Origin: a virus
DNA: 21,860 nt
Direction: 5' to 3' (one strand)
Virus record (IMG/VR): IMGVR_UViG_3300013102_000081
Span: 1-21,860 of that record
The notes under the pieces were generated by a model. That model saw only the letters and a program-made list of their open reading frames with translations. It was not told the DNA's origin and did not search any database. This document shows, piece after piece, positions 7,511 through 14,634 of this stretch. Positions within the stretch are counted from its first letter, which is position 1. Each line of letters begins with the position of its first letter. The position numbers were made by a program, and so were the translations under genes.

Positions 7511-8587
7511 ATGGCGCTGAGTTGGATTTCCGTAGATGCCAATACCGGCGCCATTATTGCCGACCTCCCAACGGTGCGGGCAGACGGCAGCTTGAAGCGC
7601 ACCATCGGGAGGCATGAGACGCAAACCGTTTCATTGCCTCTTGATGGTGCGCCCCTGAACTGGCAGACAGCGACACGCAAAAAGTCAGTGTTCATCGTGG
7701 CCCTGTCTGAGCCGTTGGATAACGAGCCCCGCGGCCTGCCCGTGTGGGGTGGCATGGTCATCGACAAGACCACCAGCCACGGGCCGGACGTAAAACTGTC
7801 CCTGGTCACGGCTGAGGATTGCCTGAACGATCACTACGTGGGCGACGAAACTCTCACCGCGACACCCCAGAACACCATCGCCAGTTACCTTGTCGGCAAA
7901 TATGTGACCGGGATACCGCTGCGTGTGGTCTCACTGGACGGCGCCAACCCTGCCCGCGACCGGACCTACCTCGACAAAGACGATAAGACGGTCTTTGCAA
8001 TCCTTGACGAACTGTCCGGGGTGAGTGGCGGGCCTGAGTGGACTATCGGCTGGGAATGGGTGGACGAGCAGAAGCTAGGCATGGTTCTCTACGTTGGTGC
8101 GCGCATCGGCATGGCTGCACCGGCTGGGCTTGGTCCCGCATCATGGTTCGAGCTTCCAGGCAACGTGACCAGCGCGGAACTGGTTGAGAGTTACCGCCGC
8201 GGTGAAGGCGCTAATGATGTGATGGCTACGTCTTCGGGCTCCGGGGATGCACGCCCGCAGTCCTCGCACCATGTAGCGACAGGTGACGGCAGGCCAAAGG
8301 TGGAGTTCCGCTGGTCCCCGTCAACGTCCATCACTGATATTGGCACGCTTGAAGATCACGCTGCACGGGCACTGGCATCCATGCAGAACGGTGCGGTGGC
8401 GCTCAGCATCACGGCGAACCGTGACGAGGTTACACCCTTCAGCCTCGGGGATGATGTCGGGTTCAGCCTGTTCTCCCCCGCATGGCCGGACGGGATCAGC
8501 GGATCCGCAAGGGCCATCGGTATTGAGTGGACCGACACGACGATTACGCCCGTCCTCAACGTGAACGGCATTGAAGGGATCGACTGA
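7511..8587 (+). CDS. Minor tail protein (tail hub / Tal-like)
   Basis: About 358 aa. Two starts are possible: GTG 7502 and ATG 7511; the latter has AGGTGG (7500-7505) 5 nt upstream and is preferred. The sequence has the look of a hub or baseplate protein: early beta strands with a ligand-type loop (WGGMVIDKTTSHGPDVKLSL), a central DKTVFAILDELSGVSGGPEW segment, and a C-terminal part with LEDHAARALASMQNGAVALS and FSLGDDVGFSLFSP, which in related hub proteins closes the second barrel. Being separated from the other tail genes by the lysis cassette is unusual. Its stop overlaps the next start (TGATG). Confidence 0.78.
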   Translation: MALSWISVDANTGAIIADLPTVRADGSLKRTIGRHETQTVSLPLDGAPLNWQTATRKKSVFIVALSEPLDNEPRGLPVWGGMVIDKTTSHGPDVKLSLVTAEDCLNDHYVGDETLTATPQNTIASYLVGKYVTGIPLRVVSLDGANPARDRTYLDKDDKTVFAILDELSGVSGGPEWTIGWEWVDEQKLGMVLYVGARIGMAAPAGLGPASWFELPGNVTSAELVESYRRGEGANDVMATSSGSGDARPQSSHHVATGDGRPKVEFRWSPSTSITDIGTLEDHAARALASMQNGAVALSITANRDEVTPFSLGDDVGFSLFSPAWPDGISGSARAIGIEWTDTTITPVLNVNGIEGID

Positions 8588-9180
8588 TGCAGCCTGGACA
8601 ATTCCAACCACGCGGCGAGGATGCTCTTATCCGACGCTTGCAGGATCTTGAGCGGCGGGTAGCTCAGAACGAGGCCGCAAACCCGTTCTCTGCAATGGGC
8701 ATCCGGCCGGTCGCTGGCGGGTTCGACGTAACCGGCACGCTGGGACTGCCGAGCGGCATTATCCCCACGGACGCGCTTAGTGATCCGCTGGTGATTAGTA
8801 CCGCGGGCGTGAGTCAGAACAACTTCGCGGTTTCAACGGCCGGGGATGTGTTCGCAACCGCTACCGTGACGATCCCTGCCGGGTATTCACGCGCCGACAT
8901 TCAATGCAGCGTGGTTGCCGGTGCGATCAACGACACGGCTAACCCTGACTATCTTTACGTGGCGTCGAGCATCAACGCTGTTGGCGGTACGGAGACACCC
9001 CAGGCAGCGGCGGCTACTGGCGGTTATTGCGCGGCCCCTGCTAACGGCATCCGAAGCCTTACCGGGTTGAGCGGCGGAACGATCACGGTCGGTTGCAGCA
9101 TCCGGGCAGGGTCTGCTGGCTGGTCAGCGAACGCCAGCAACTTCGCCAACATGACCGCCGTTGTGTTCTTCCGCCGCTAG
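8587..9180 (+). CDS. Minor tail protein with N-terminal coiled coil
   Basis: 197 aa from ATG 8587, overlapping the hub-like gene's stop. Residues ~10-30 (GEDALIRRLQDLERRVAQNE) form a short coiled coil, the usual trimerising and attachment element of short tail-tip proteins. It is followed by a Gly/Ser/Thr/Ala-rich beta domain with a few Cys. No enzymatic motif was seen. A structural, probably trimeric, tail-tip protein is the best description. It ends 3 nt from the stop of the reverse-strand gene that follows. Confidence 0.72.
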   Translation: MQPGQFQPRGEDALIRRLQDLERRVAQNEAANPFSAMGIRPVAGGFDVTGTLGLPSGIIPTDALSDPLVISTAGVSQNNFAVSTAGDVFATATVTIPAGYSRADIQCSVVAGAINDTANPDYLYVASSINAVGGTETPQAAAATGGYCAAPANGIRSLTGLSGGTITVGCSIRAGSAGWSANASNFANMTAVVFFRR

Positions 9181-9183
9181 GGC

Positions 9184-9645
9184 TTACTTGAGGTAGCCGT
9201 CACCTGCGAGGCGCGGCGTGGGCGGTGCGAGCTTGCCCGGTGCGGGTGCAACAGGCGCCGTGGTGGGGGTTGTCCAGTTCGGGGCCGGTGCAGGCGCGGG
9301 TGCTGGCGCAACGTAGACGGGCGCAGGGGCGACGTAAACGGGCTGCGGTGCCACATATACCGGGGCGGGCTCAGGGGCGGCCATGGTTGGCGCGGGCGGC
9401 TCGGCAACGACAACATCAGCAGGCGCAACCACTGGCGCGGGCTCGGTGGTCGCGGTCGGTTCTGGTGCTGCTGTGGTCACGACTGGCTCCGGTGTTGGTG
9501 CGGGCGCTGCGGTGGTGGCCGGCGCGGTAACGGTGGTGGACGGTGCGGGCTGCGTGTCTGCGTTGGCGACAGCGAAACCTCCGAAAGCAATTGCTCCGAC
9601 GATGAGTGTCGAGAGCCCCCCAAGAACTGCTGATTTTGTTTCCAT
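9184..9645 (-). CDS. Secreted Pro/Ala/Thr-rich surface protein (reverse-strand moron candidate)
   Basis: 153 aa, antisense to the late operon. A clear signal peptide covers residues 1-29 (KSAVLGGLSTLIVGAIAFGG, cleavage predicted after ANA-29). No lipobox Cys and no LPXTG are present. The mature protein is low-complexity Pro/Ala/Thr/Val with three copies of PVYVAP at residues 95, 102 and 109 and an (AP)n run, then a short C-terminal tail. Such chains usually span or line the cell wall. The single reversed gene inside a tail operon, with its own promoter-like -10 six bases from the ATG, fits a moron expressed in the lysogen, perhaps altering surface access to other phages. Function is unproven. 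Low complexity could make the ORF look better than it is, but signal peptide plus promoter argue it is real. Confidence 0.75.
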   Translation of the reverse strand: METKSAVLGGLSTLIVGAIAFGGFAVANADTQPAPSTTVTAPATTAAPAPTPEPVVTTAAPEPTATTEPAPVVAPADVVVAEPPAPTMAAPEPAPVYVAPQPVYVAPAPVYVAPAPAPAPAPNWTTPTTAPVAPAPGKLAPPTPRLAGDGYLK

Positions 9646-9651
9646 GCACTG

Positions 9652-9657
9652 AGTGTA
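9652..9657 (-). promoter_or_regulatory. -10-like hexamer for the reverse surface-protein gene (leaderless)
   Basis: TACACT on the reverse strand ends 6 nt before the ATG at 9645, so transcription would begin at or next to the start codon. No purine-rich ribosome binding site is present upstream. The -35 region is weak (TATTAA at a 17-nt spacing). Confidence 0.5.
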
Positions 9658-9696
9658 GCCATTTGGGCAACCAATTAATAGTCAGGAGTGACGCGA

Positions 9697-10062
9697 GTGG
9701 CAAAACGTAACTGGGCGGACGGGGTGTTGGGTAACACGCCGTTGTCCGCTGCCCGTCTGAACGATCTTGAAACGGATGTGGACGCGGCTCTTGTGGCTCT
9801 TGCGCGGGATCCTGACAAGTTGTTCGCGGGCTCGATCACCTACGACACCAACGGTGCACCGACTTCTGCGGTGGTGAAGTGGCCGGACGGTAAGGACGGC
9901 ACCTATGCGGGCACAGCCTCAGTCTCATCCCCCGGCGCAATATCGGCGTACACGATCACGCGCATAGTCAACGGCACCACGATCACCTACACGCAGCCGG
10001 CGATCACCCGCGACAGCACGACCGGGAACGTCACCAACCGTCCACCCATCACCATTAGCTAA
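9697..10062 (+). CDS. Minor tail protein with repeated C-terminal module
   Basis: 121 aa from GTG 9697, chosen because CAGGAG (9683-9688) gives an 8-nt spacer; GTG 9688 lies inside that ribosome binding site. The N-terminus (AKRNWADGVLGNTPLSAARL) is the short attachment motif seen at the start of many actinophage tail-tip proteins (W-x-DG-x(3)-TP-x(2)-A-x(2)-LN). Residues ~46-121 form a beta-hairpin module (TYDTNGAPTSAVVKWPDGKD to TQPAITRD) that recurs in the next gene. Confidence 0.75.
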   Translation: MAKRNWADGVLGNTPLSAARLNDLETDVDAALVALARDPDKLFAGSITYDTNGAPTSAVVKWPDGKDGTYAGTASVSSPGAISAYTITRIVNGTTITYTQPAITRDSTTGNVTNRPPITIS

Positions 10063-10071
10063 GGATTCCTC

Positions 10072-10770
10072 ATGGTTTTACCTGCTGGCGTGACGACATG
10101 CCTTGTGTTCAAGAAAGCGCCCGTCAGCTTTGGGGGTGGGCAGGCTGCGGTGTATTTGGAGATAACCCCGTCCGTGCGGCTGGTCCATACCGCGACGGGC
10201 ACACCGTTGGCTGACTTCCTGGAGTCAGTGCAACCTGCCGAGGGTGGGGTGGCGCAGGTTCAACTGCCGCACACGGACCAGCCCGGCTTTCAAGATGAGG
10301 CCGGGAACGCATTCACCGACTGGCACTACACGGCTCGGGTCCGGTACGAAAAGGGCGGCGACAAGAAGCACCTGCCGCTGACCACGTTTCAGATCCCGGC
10401 CGGGCAGACAAGTGTTGACCTGTCGCTGATCCCTACCGGTGCACCCGCTGTGCCCACGTCCACGCCTGCGGCGACGGTGACGAGCATCAACGGGCAGACC
10501 GGTGCCATAACAACTTTGGCTGCTGAGGCTAGGCATCCTGAGGACCTGTGGACCGGAACGCTCACCTACACGAACGGCGCCGTCACATCCGCCGCTGTCC
10601 TCTGGAGTGACGGCGTGACCGGCACCTACACCGGCACCCCATCAACAGCGTTCCCCGGATCCGTAGACGCCTACACCATCACCCACGGGACCACCACGTA
10701 CACGCAGCCCGCCGTCGCCCGCGACACGGCGGGCAACATCACCAACCAGCCCGCCATTACCGTCAGCTAG
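10072..10770 (+). CDS. Minor tail protein, two-domain
   Basis: 232 aa. Residues ~1-125 form a beta-sandwich-like domain (FKKAPVSFGGGQAAVYLEI, FTDWHYTARVRYEKGGDKKH). A Pro/Thr linker follows (~126-140) and then GQTGAITTLAAEARHPEDLW. Residues ~159-232 are a C-terminal module closely related to that of the preceding gene (TYTNGAVTSAAVLWSDGVTG, TTTYTQPAVARD). The shared module suggests duplication of a receptor-binding or oligomerising unit. It starts 9 nt after the previous stop; AGGA is present upstream (AGCTAAGGATTCCTC before ATG 10072). Confidence 0.75.
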   Translation: MVLPAGVTTCLVFKKAPVSFGGGQAAVYLEITPSVRLVHTATGTPLADFLESVQPAEGGVAQVQLPHTDQPGFQDEAGNAFTDWHYTARVRYEKGGDKKHLPLTTFQIPAGQTSVDLSLIPTGAPAVPTSTPAATVTSINGQTGAITTLAAEARHPEDLWTGTLTYTNGAVTSAAVLWSDGVTGTYTGTPSTAFPGSVDAYTITHGTTTYTQPAVARDTAGNITNQPAITVS

Positions 10771-10778
10771 GAGCAACC

Positions 10779-11030
10779 ATGGGAATCCTCGACCCAAAAC
10801 CACTAACAGTTGCGGCAGGAAATGCCACTTATGTCCCTGCGTTGGCGGCAACGTCTGGCATCGTGTACGACGCCTCAACAGGCAACGTCACGAGTATCAC
10901 TGAGGGCGGGATCACTACCACCTTCACCTATAACGCCGATGGCACCGTGAATACGGAGTCGCGCCTCGGGAAGGTCCGCACCTGGGCCTACGACGCAAGC
11001 GGAAACCCTACTAGCTCAACGGTGGCCTGA
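10779..11030 (+). CDS. Small tail protein, beta-hairpin repeat type
   Basis: 83 aa. ATG 10779 follows AGGAG that overlaps the previous stop (TAGGAGCAACC). The sequence consists of Gly/Asn/Thr-rich beta-hairpin units (YDASTGNVTSITEGG, TFTYNADGTVNTESR, WAYDASGNPTSS), reminiscent of YD-type repeats and of the C-terminal modules of the two preceding proteins, though more diverged. It is probably a third, stand-alone version of that module. Confidence 0.65.
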   Translation: MGILDPKPLTVAAGNATYVPALAATSGIVYDASTGNVTSITEGGITTTFTYNADGTVNTESRLGKVRTWAYDASGNPTSSTVA

Positions 11031-11032
11031 AC

Positions 11033-12019
11033 ATGGACGTAGTAACCCTAGGCGCGGCAAAGGCTGACGCAAAAAAGAACTACCCAAAGAACATCAACGA
11101 CGGCAAGAAGCGCCTGCGCTTCCGGCCAGTGTCAAACTCTCCCGTTCTCCTGGCTTCGCAGTTCGGTCTGTCGAAGATCGACTCCCCGAACCTGATCTAT
11201 GTCCGCGATATGCTGCCAAGCGCCCCGGCAGACTACGCAATGATCGTGTCCACCAACCACGCGCTGGACACTTCAGACGGCACCTACCTTGCATGGGTGA
11301 CGAACCCGCTCGACCCGTCCACGTACACGATCTACGGACGCATCTACCAGGACCGGGTTGTGGGAATTTCAACGGAAACGGCCCGCATCATCAAGGTCCC
11401 GGAACTTGGCCTGTTCTACCTGTACTACCAGCAGTCCGGTGCCGGAAACAACCAGTCCACGCTCCTTGCCGTGAGCAAGGACCTGATGACGTGGGAGCGT
11501 ATCGGAGTCGTTATCGACTACGCGGAAGGCACCATGCCTGGCGATGGGCACACCGGCAACTACGGGCCCATCCAGCGCCACTCAGCGAACCGCTGGACGG
11601 CCCTAACCCTTATGGGCGGCACTAACTATGGGCGTATGGCTATCAGCCACTCAGCAGACGGCGTGCGCTGGCACATGGACCCGCACCCTATCTCGCCGTC
11701 TATCGAGATTGTTCGGGACGGTTCACTGGTTGATTCCCCGCAGGGTGGATTCTTCTACTTCAACGGCGAACTGTGGGGCCTCGGTTTCATTGGTATCAAC
11801 AGCTCCGGGCTGACGGTTACAACACGTGAAATCGTCGCCGGGCCAGTGTCGAGGGACTACCGGAACTGGGTGGGAAGGCCAAGCCAAGTATGGTTCCCCA
11901 CGGCCTCAACACAATCCCACGACATCCAATCAGCCCAGCTCGACGTAATCGGAGACACCCTGTATCTCCTGCTGACCGTTGGCAGCGACGTCCACATGGC
12001 AGTAGGTGAGGTTTACTAA
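11033..12019 (+). CDS. Tail fibre protein with five-bladed beta-propeller, glycosidase-like
   Basis: 328 aa. The N-terminal ~20 residues (VVTLGAAKADAKKNY) are a typical virion-attachment stretch. Residues ~30-328 carry propeller-like blades with repeated S-x-D-x(2)-x-W motifs (SKDLMTWERIG at 148-158; SHSADGVRWHM at 205-215) and interspersed aromatic strands. This pattern is known from GH43/GH32-type and sialidase-type propellers. A role in binding or trimming a cell-surface polysaccharide is inferred; the catalytic acids could not be assigned by eye. The gene's TAA overlaps the next ATG (TAATG). Confidence 0.72.
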   Translation: MDVVTLGAAKADAKKNYPKNINDGKKRLRFRPVSNSPVLLASQFGLSKIDSPNLIYVRDMLPSAPADYAMIVSTNHALDTSDGTYLAWVTNPLDPSTYTIYGRIYQDRVVGISTETARIIKVPELGLFYLYYQQSGAGNNQSTLLAVSKDLMTWERIGVVIDYAEGTMPGDGHTGNYGPIQRHSANRWTALTLMGGTNYGRMAISHSADGVRWHMDPHPISPSIEIVRDGSLVDSPQGGFFYFNGELWGLGFIGINSSGLTVTTREIVAGPVSRDYRNWVGRPSQVWFPTASTQSHDIQSAQLDVIGDTLYLLLTVGSDVHMAVGEVY

Positions 12020-13257
12020 TGGCACGCACAACCATGTCGAAGTTCGACACCGTATCCAGCGTCTGGCCTATCAGCGAATGGATCGTTAACCGGGTCAACA
12101 CTGGCAGCAATGCTAGCGTCACGTCAGAGGGTGGCCTTGCGGCAAGCTACTCTGCCAACCCGATGCACATGTACCGGCGTCACGCGCCCAACGCATCCCA
12201 GGTCGGCGTGCTTGCCAAGATGCGCCGCACAAATATTACAGCTACCCGGCGTGACTGGATTGTGGTCCGATCCTCCGGCGTTATCGACCCAAACGCAGCC
12301 GAACGCCCAACCTCTGGTATCGGCGTGAACATCAACAATGACGGACGCTTGGAACTGTTCAAGATCGTCAACGGCGTCTTCACATCCATCACAACGCTGA
12401 CCAAGGCGACGGGGACCGGCTTCTGGTGGTACCGGTTCGAGGCCATCGGCGGACTCAGGGTCAAGGCATGGGCAGATGGCACCAGCGAGCCGGGGACCTG
12501 GGATATAACGCAGAGCGACGACGGTACCGTGCCAGCAGGCGGTTTTGAACTGATTTCCTACAAGAACACCACGAGTGCCGGCGATGCCATCTGGTCATAC
12601 GTGGAAACCTACGCCCCGGCTGGTACGGCGGCGGTAGAGCCCGCCCCGATGATCTTCCGCACGCTCGACGGGGCGACGGTTCGGCATGGACGGTCCCTGC
12701 GTAAGCGTGCCGATGAGTGCTTTGATACCACCCAGCCCACATGGCTAACGGGTACCACGGCGTTCGACTCAGCGACGCTGCGTCGGTCCATAACGGCGGC
12801 GGCTGCTGGTTCGGCAACGCTGACCGCGCCGTCATTGACGGTGGACGCGCACTCCCGCGTCGATTTCGGCCTGGAGCAGGCCCGGCTGAGCGCCGAAACG
12901 CTGACGACAGTGGCAATCCAACTCGTGGGCACCAGCACTTACGCGCTAACCTCCACCCCTGCCGGTGGGCTGGTTCTGTCAGGGCCCGGAAGGTCATCGA
13001 CGTTGCTCACGGACTGGATCGGCGCCTCGGCCCGGAATACCGCCGGCGAAGGTATGCGCCCGCATAACTACTCGATAACCCTCTTGCCCAAGTACGGGCA
13101 GCTCATCGCATTCCAGGGTGAGAAGGTGATTGGGTGGCTGGACTTCGGAGCGCCGATTACCGGCAGCTTCACGCCAACCATCTCGCTGTCCACCACGGAC
13201 ACGGCGGCAAAGACGCTCAGCTACGGGCGGCTATTCCAGAACGTCGATTCCCTCTAG
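12019..13257 (+). CDS. Tail fibre protein with concanavalin/LamG-like lectin domains
   Basis: 412 aa, last gene of the rightward late operon. Residues ~55-200 look like a jelly-roll lectin (VGVLAKMRRTNITATRRDWI, then WYRFEAIGGLRVKAWADGTS with EPGTW), a motif set used by LamG/concanavalin-like domains that bind glycans. Residues ~230-405 form a second all-beta region of the same general style (HNYSITLLPKYGQLIAFQGE). The function is probably host-surface recognition in partnership with the propeller protein. The last 41 bp overlap the 3' end of the convergent mannosyltransferase gene, and the stop codon sits in a perfect palindrome. Confidence 0.72.
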   Translation: MARTTMSKFDTVSSVWPISEWIVNRVNTGSNASVTSEGGLAASYSANPMHMYRRHAPNASQVGVLAKMRRTNITATRRDWIVVRSSGVIDPNAAERPTSGIGVNINNDGRLELFKIVNGVFTSITTLTKATGTGFWWYRFEAIGGLRVKAWADGTSEPGTWDITQSDDGTVPAGGFELISYKNTTSAGDAIWSYVETYAPAGTAAVEPAPMIFRTLDGATVRHGRSLRKRADECFDTTQPTWLTGTTAFDSATLRRSITAAAAGSATLTAPSLTVDAHSRVDFGLEQARLSAETLTTVAIQLVGTSTYALTSTPAGGLVLSGPGRSSTLLTDWIGASARNTAGEGMRPHNYSITLLPKYGQLIAFQGEKVIGWLDFGAPITGSFTPTISLSTTDTAAKTLSYGRLFQNVDSL

Positions 13258-14473
13258 AGGGAATCGGGAGGTTGGCGAACGCGCCCCAAGTAAGAATGGC
13301 GAGAGCGACCAGCACTCTAGTGTCAGCGGTTATCCCCGGCAGCCACGCACTACTGCCGGGGATAACCGCAAGCAGCGGCGCGTAGAAGAACAGGGCGGTG
13401 ACTCCTGCCAGGGCAAGAGGCCATTCGGGATGGCGAGTCCTTGTGGCACTCACAGCAAGTGCCGCCACAACTAAGGCAACCCAGACCCAGTGATGGGTCC
13501 ACGAGATTGGCGATACCAGCAGCATTGCGAGGGCCGCGAACGACAGGCTGAGCGCTACTTCACCGCTTGCCCGGCGCCGCTGGATCGCCAACAGAGCCAT
13601 GAAGCCTACCGCGGCCGACGCGGCGAGCCATGCAACCGTCGCCGTTGAGCCTTCCACGCCAAGCCTTGCTATTAGGCCATTGACGGATGCGTTGCTCACG
13701 TTGGCCACATCGCCTACGCGGCTGGTGTCCGAAAGAGCGCCACCCCAGTAAGTCAGTGCATCGGCCGGGGAAAGCAAGAACATGATCCCGACCGTGGCGG
13801 CGAACGACGCAATGGCGGTGGCGGCGCCCTTCCAGTCCCTCCGGGCTACGAAGAAGACGAGGAGCACAATCGGCGTCAGCTTGATGCCGGCCGCTATCCC
13901 CACAAACATGCCCCGGCCCCGGTGCAGAAGATAGACGTCCCCGATGATCATGATCATCAAGACGTGGTTGATCTGCCCGAATTTCAGCGTCTCCATCCAC
14001 GGGACTGTAAGCAGCATGGCCGCGGCCCCTGCGGCTGTCAGCGCAGTCTGCTCCAAACGCGGCAGCTTCGGTCCAAAGCGGCGGACAAACCAGAACGCGA
14101 GCACTGCGGCTCCGGCGAAGATGCTGGCAGTGTGGAGCGCCAGTGCGATCTTAAACGGGAGGAAAGCCATTGGCGCGAACAGGGCCGCGGCGAACGGCGG
14201 GTAGGTGAACGCCAGCCCATCCGGGTGGGCCTCACTGACGGTGCCCGGCATCCCGCCAGGGTAAAGATCGCCCGGCTCCATCCCCAGGAAGACCCTGGCC
14301 GCCGACCAGTAGACGTTGAAATCCGCTCCAATGCCACGCTCGGCGCGAAGTCTCAGGAAGATAACCCCAACAGCCAAGATAGAAACTGCTGCAAGAGCAA
14401 CCGCAGCCACAGTCCGATACTTGGTTACGAGCTGCACGGCGCGGCCCAGCACGGCCTTATCCCCCAAAGTCAT
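13217..14473 (-). CDS. GT87-family (DUF2029) polyprenol-phosphate-mannose-dependent mannosyltransferase
   Basis: 418 aa with about ten membrane helices. GT-C enzymes of family GT87 (for example PimE) transfer alpha-1,2-mannose from a polyprenyl carrier to envelope glycolipids or glycans on the outer face of the membrane. Family marks visible in order are: the catalytic-type Asp in GADFNVYWSAARVF (D51), FTYPPFAAALFAP (89-101), LKFGQINHVLM (163-173), GIAAGIKLTPIVLL (192-205), NVSNASVNGLIAR (258-270) and SPISWTHHWVW (321-331). All are intact, so the gene looks functional. It points against the tail operon and toward it, and starts from a TAGAAT -10-like box. A mannosyltransferase next to attP fits lysogenic conversion of the host's mannan-type surface. 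Acceptor and product are unknown. Confidence 0.9.
   Translation of the reverse strand: MTLGDKAVLGRAVQLVTKYRTVAAVALAAVSILAVGVIFLRLRAERGIGADFNVYWSAARVFLGMEPGDLYPGGMPGTVSEAHPDGLAFTYPPFAAALFAPMAFLPFKIALALHTASIFAGAAVLAFWFVRRFGPKLPRLEQTALTAAGAAAMLLTVPWMETLKFGQINHVLMIMIIGDVYLLHRGRGMFVGIAAGIKLTPIVLLVFFVARRDWKGAATAIASFAATVGIMFLLSPADALTYWGGALSDTSRVGDVANVSNASVNGLIARLGVEGSTATVAWLAASAAVGFMALLAIQRRRASGEVALSLSFAALAMLLVSPISWTHHWVWVALVVAALAVSATRTRHPEWPLALAGVTALFFYAPLLAVIPGSSAWLPGITADTRVLVALAILTWGAFANLPIPSRGNRRSGIAARS
13245..13266. repeat. Perfect 22-nt palindrome over the fibre stop codon
   Basis: CGATTCCCTCT (13245-13255) is followed directly by its exact reverse complement (13256-13266). The TAG stop of the fibre gene lies at its centre and the sequence also encodes the mannosyltransferase C-terminus. 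As RNA it can form an ~8-9-bp hairpin on either strand. No T-tract follows. Confidence 0.8.
13326..13369. repeat. 17-bp perfect inverted repeat, 10-nt loop, after the late operon
   Basis: Arms at 13326-13342 and 13353-13369 pair at all 17 positions. The repeat starts 69 bp after the fibre stop, inside the mannosyltransferase coding region (around its residues AVIPGSSAWLPGIT). The RNA hairpin would be very stable on both strands. There is no T-run, so it is not a textbook intrinsic terminator; it may act as a Rho-linked terminator, a 3'-end stabiliser or a barrier to antisense readthrough. Confidence 0.8.
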
Positions 14474-14480
14474 GAGCCCA

Positions 14481-14486
14481 ATTCTA
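14481..14486 (-). promoter_or_regulatory. -10-like hexamer for the mannosyltransferase gene (leaderless)
   Basis: TAGAAT on the reverse strand ends 7 nt before the ATG at 14473. No Shine-Dalgarno sequence separates them, so a leaderless transcript is the natural reading. The expected -35 position falls in the hairpin at 14501-14532 and is a weak match. Confidence 0.55.
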
Positions 14487-14500
14487 AGGCTACGAAAGAC

Positions 14501-14532
14501 CGGAAGTGCCCGTTAAGTGGCGGGCACTTCCG
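14501..14532. repeat. 12-bp inverted repeat between divergent mannosyltransferase and HNH genes
   Basis: CGGAAGTGCCCG (14501-14512) and its exact complement (14521-14532) flank an 8-nt loop. It lies just upstream of the leaderless reverse promoter and of the rightward promoter-leader. It could be an operator for both genes or a terminator for antisense readthrough (the reverse-strand flank is GTCTTTCG); the sequence does not decide. Confidence 0.7.
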
Positions 14533-14558
14533 ACTGCGGAAATAATGCCGCCTGATGG

Positions 14559-14634
14559 GACAATTGAAGAGTAAGAAACCCCGCGATAGTTGGAGCTATC
14601 CGGGGCCGTGACCAACGCTTTAGGGAGCGCTGAT
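14559..14634 (+). promoter_or_regulatory. Promoter and hairpin leader, copy A (HNH gene)
   Basis: A GACAAT -10-like box (14559-14564) is followed after 14 nt by the hairpin CCCCG-C-GATAG / loop TTGGAG / CTATC-CGGGG (14579-14605), which has a bulged C. Next come TGACC and the ribosome binding site AGGGAG (14622-14627) 7 nt before ATG 14635. The same order with compensating stem changes recurs at 15605-15683. The -35 is not obvious. Confidence 0.7.

Noticed and set aside
9225-9652. Rightward frames opposite the secreted-protein gene
   Set aside because: Frames of 101 and 89 aa reflect the repetitive GC-rich DNA; the reverse frame has a signal peptide and a promoter-like box, these do not.
14501-14532. 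Intrinsic terminator of the HNH-side transcript
   Set aside because: No T-tract follows on the + strand and it lies upstream of the HNH promoter, so kept only as an inverted repeat.
13560-14545. Other frames over the mannosyltransferase gene
   Set aside because: None shows domain motifs, whereas the reverse 418-aa frame carries the whole GT87 motif series.
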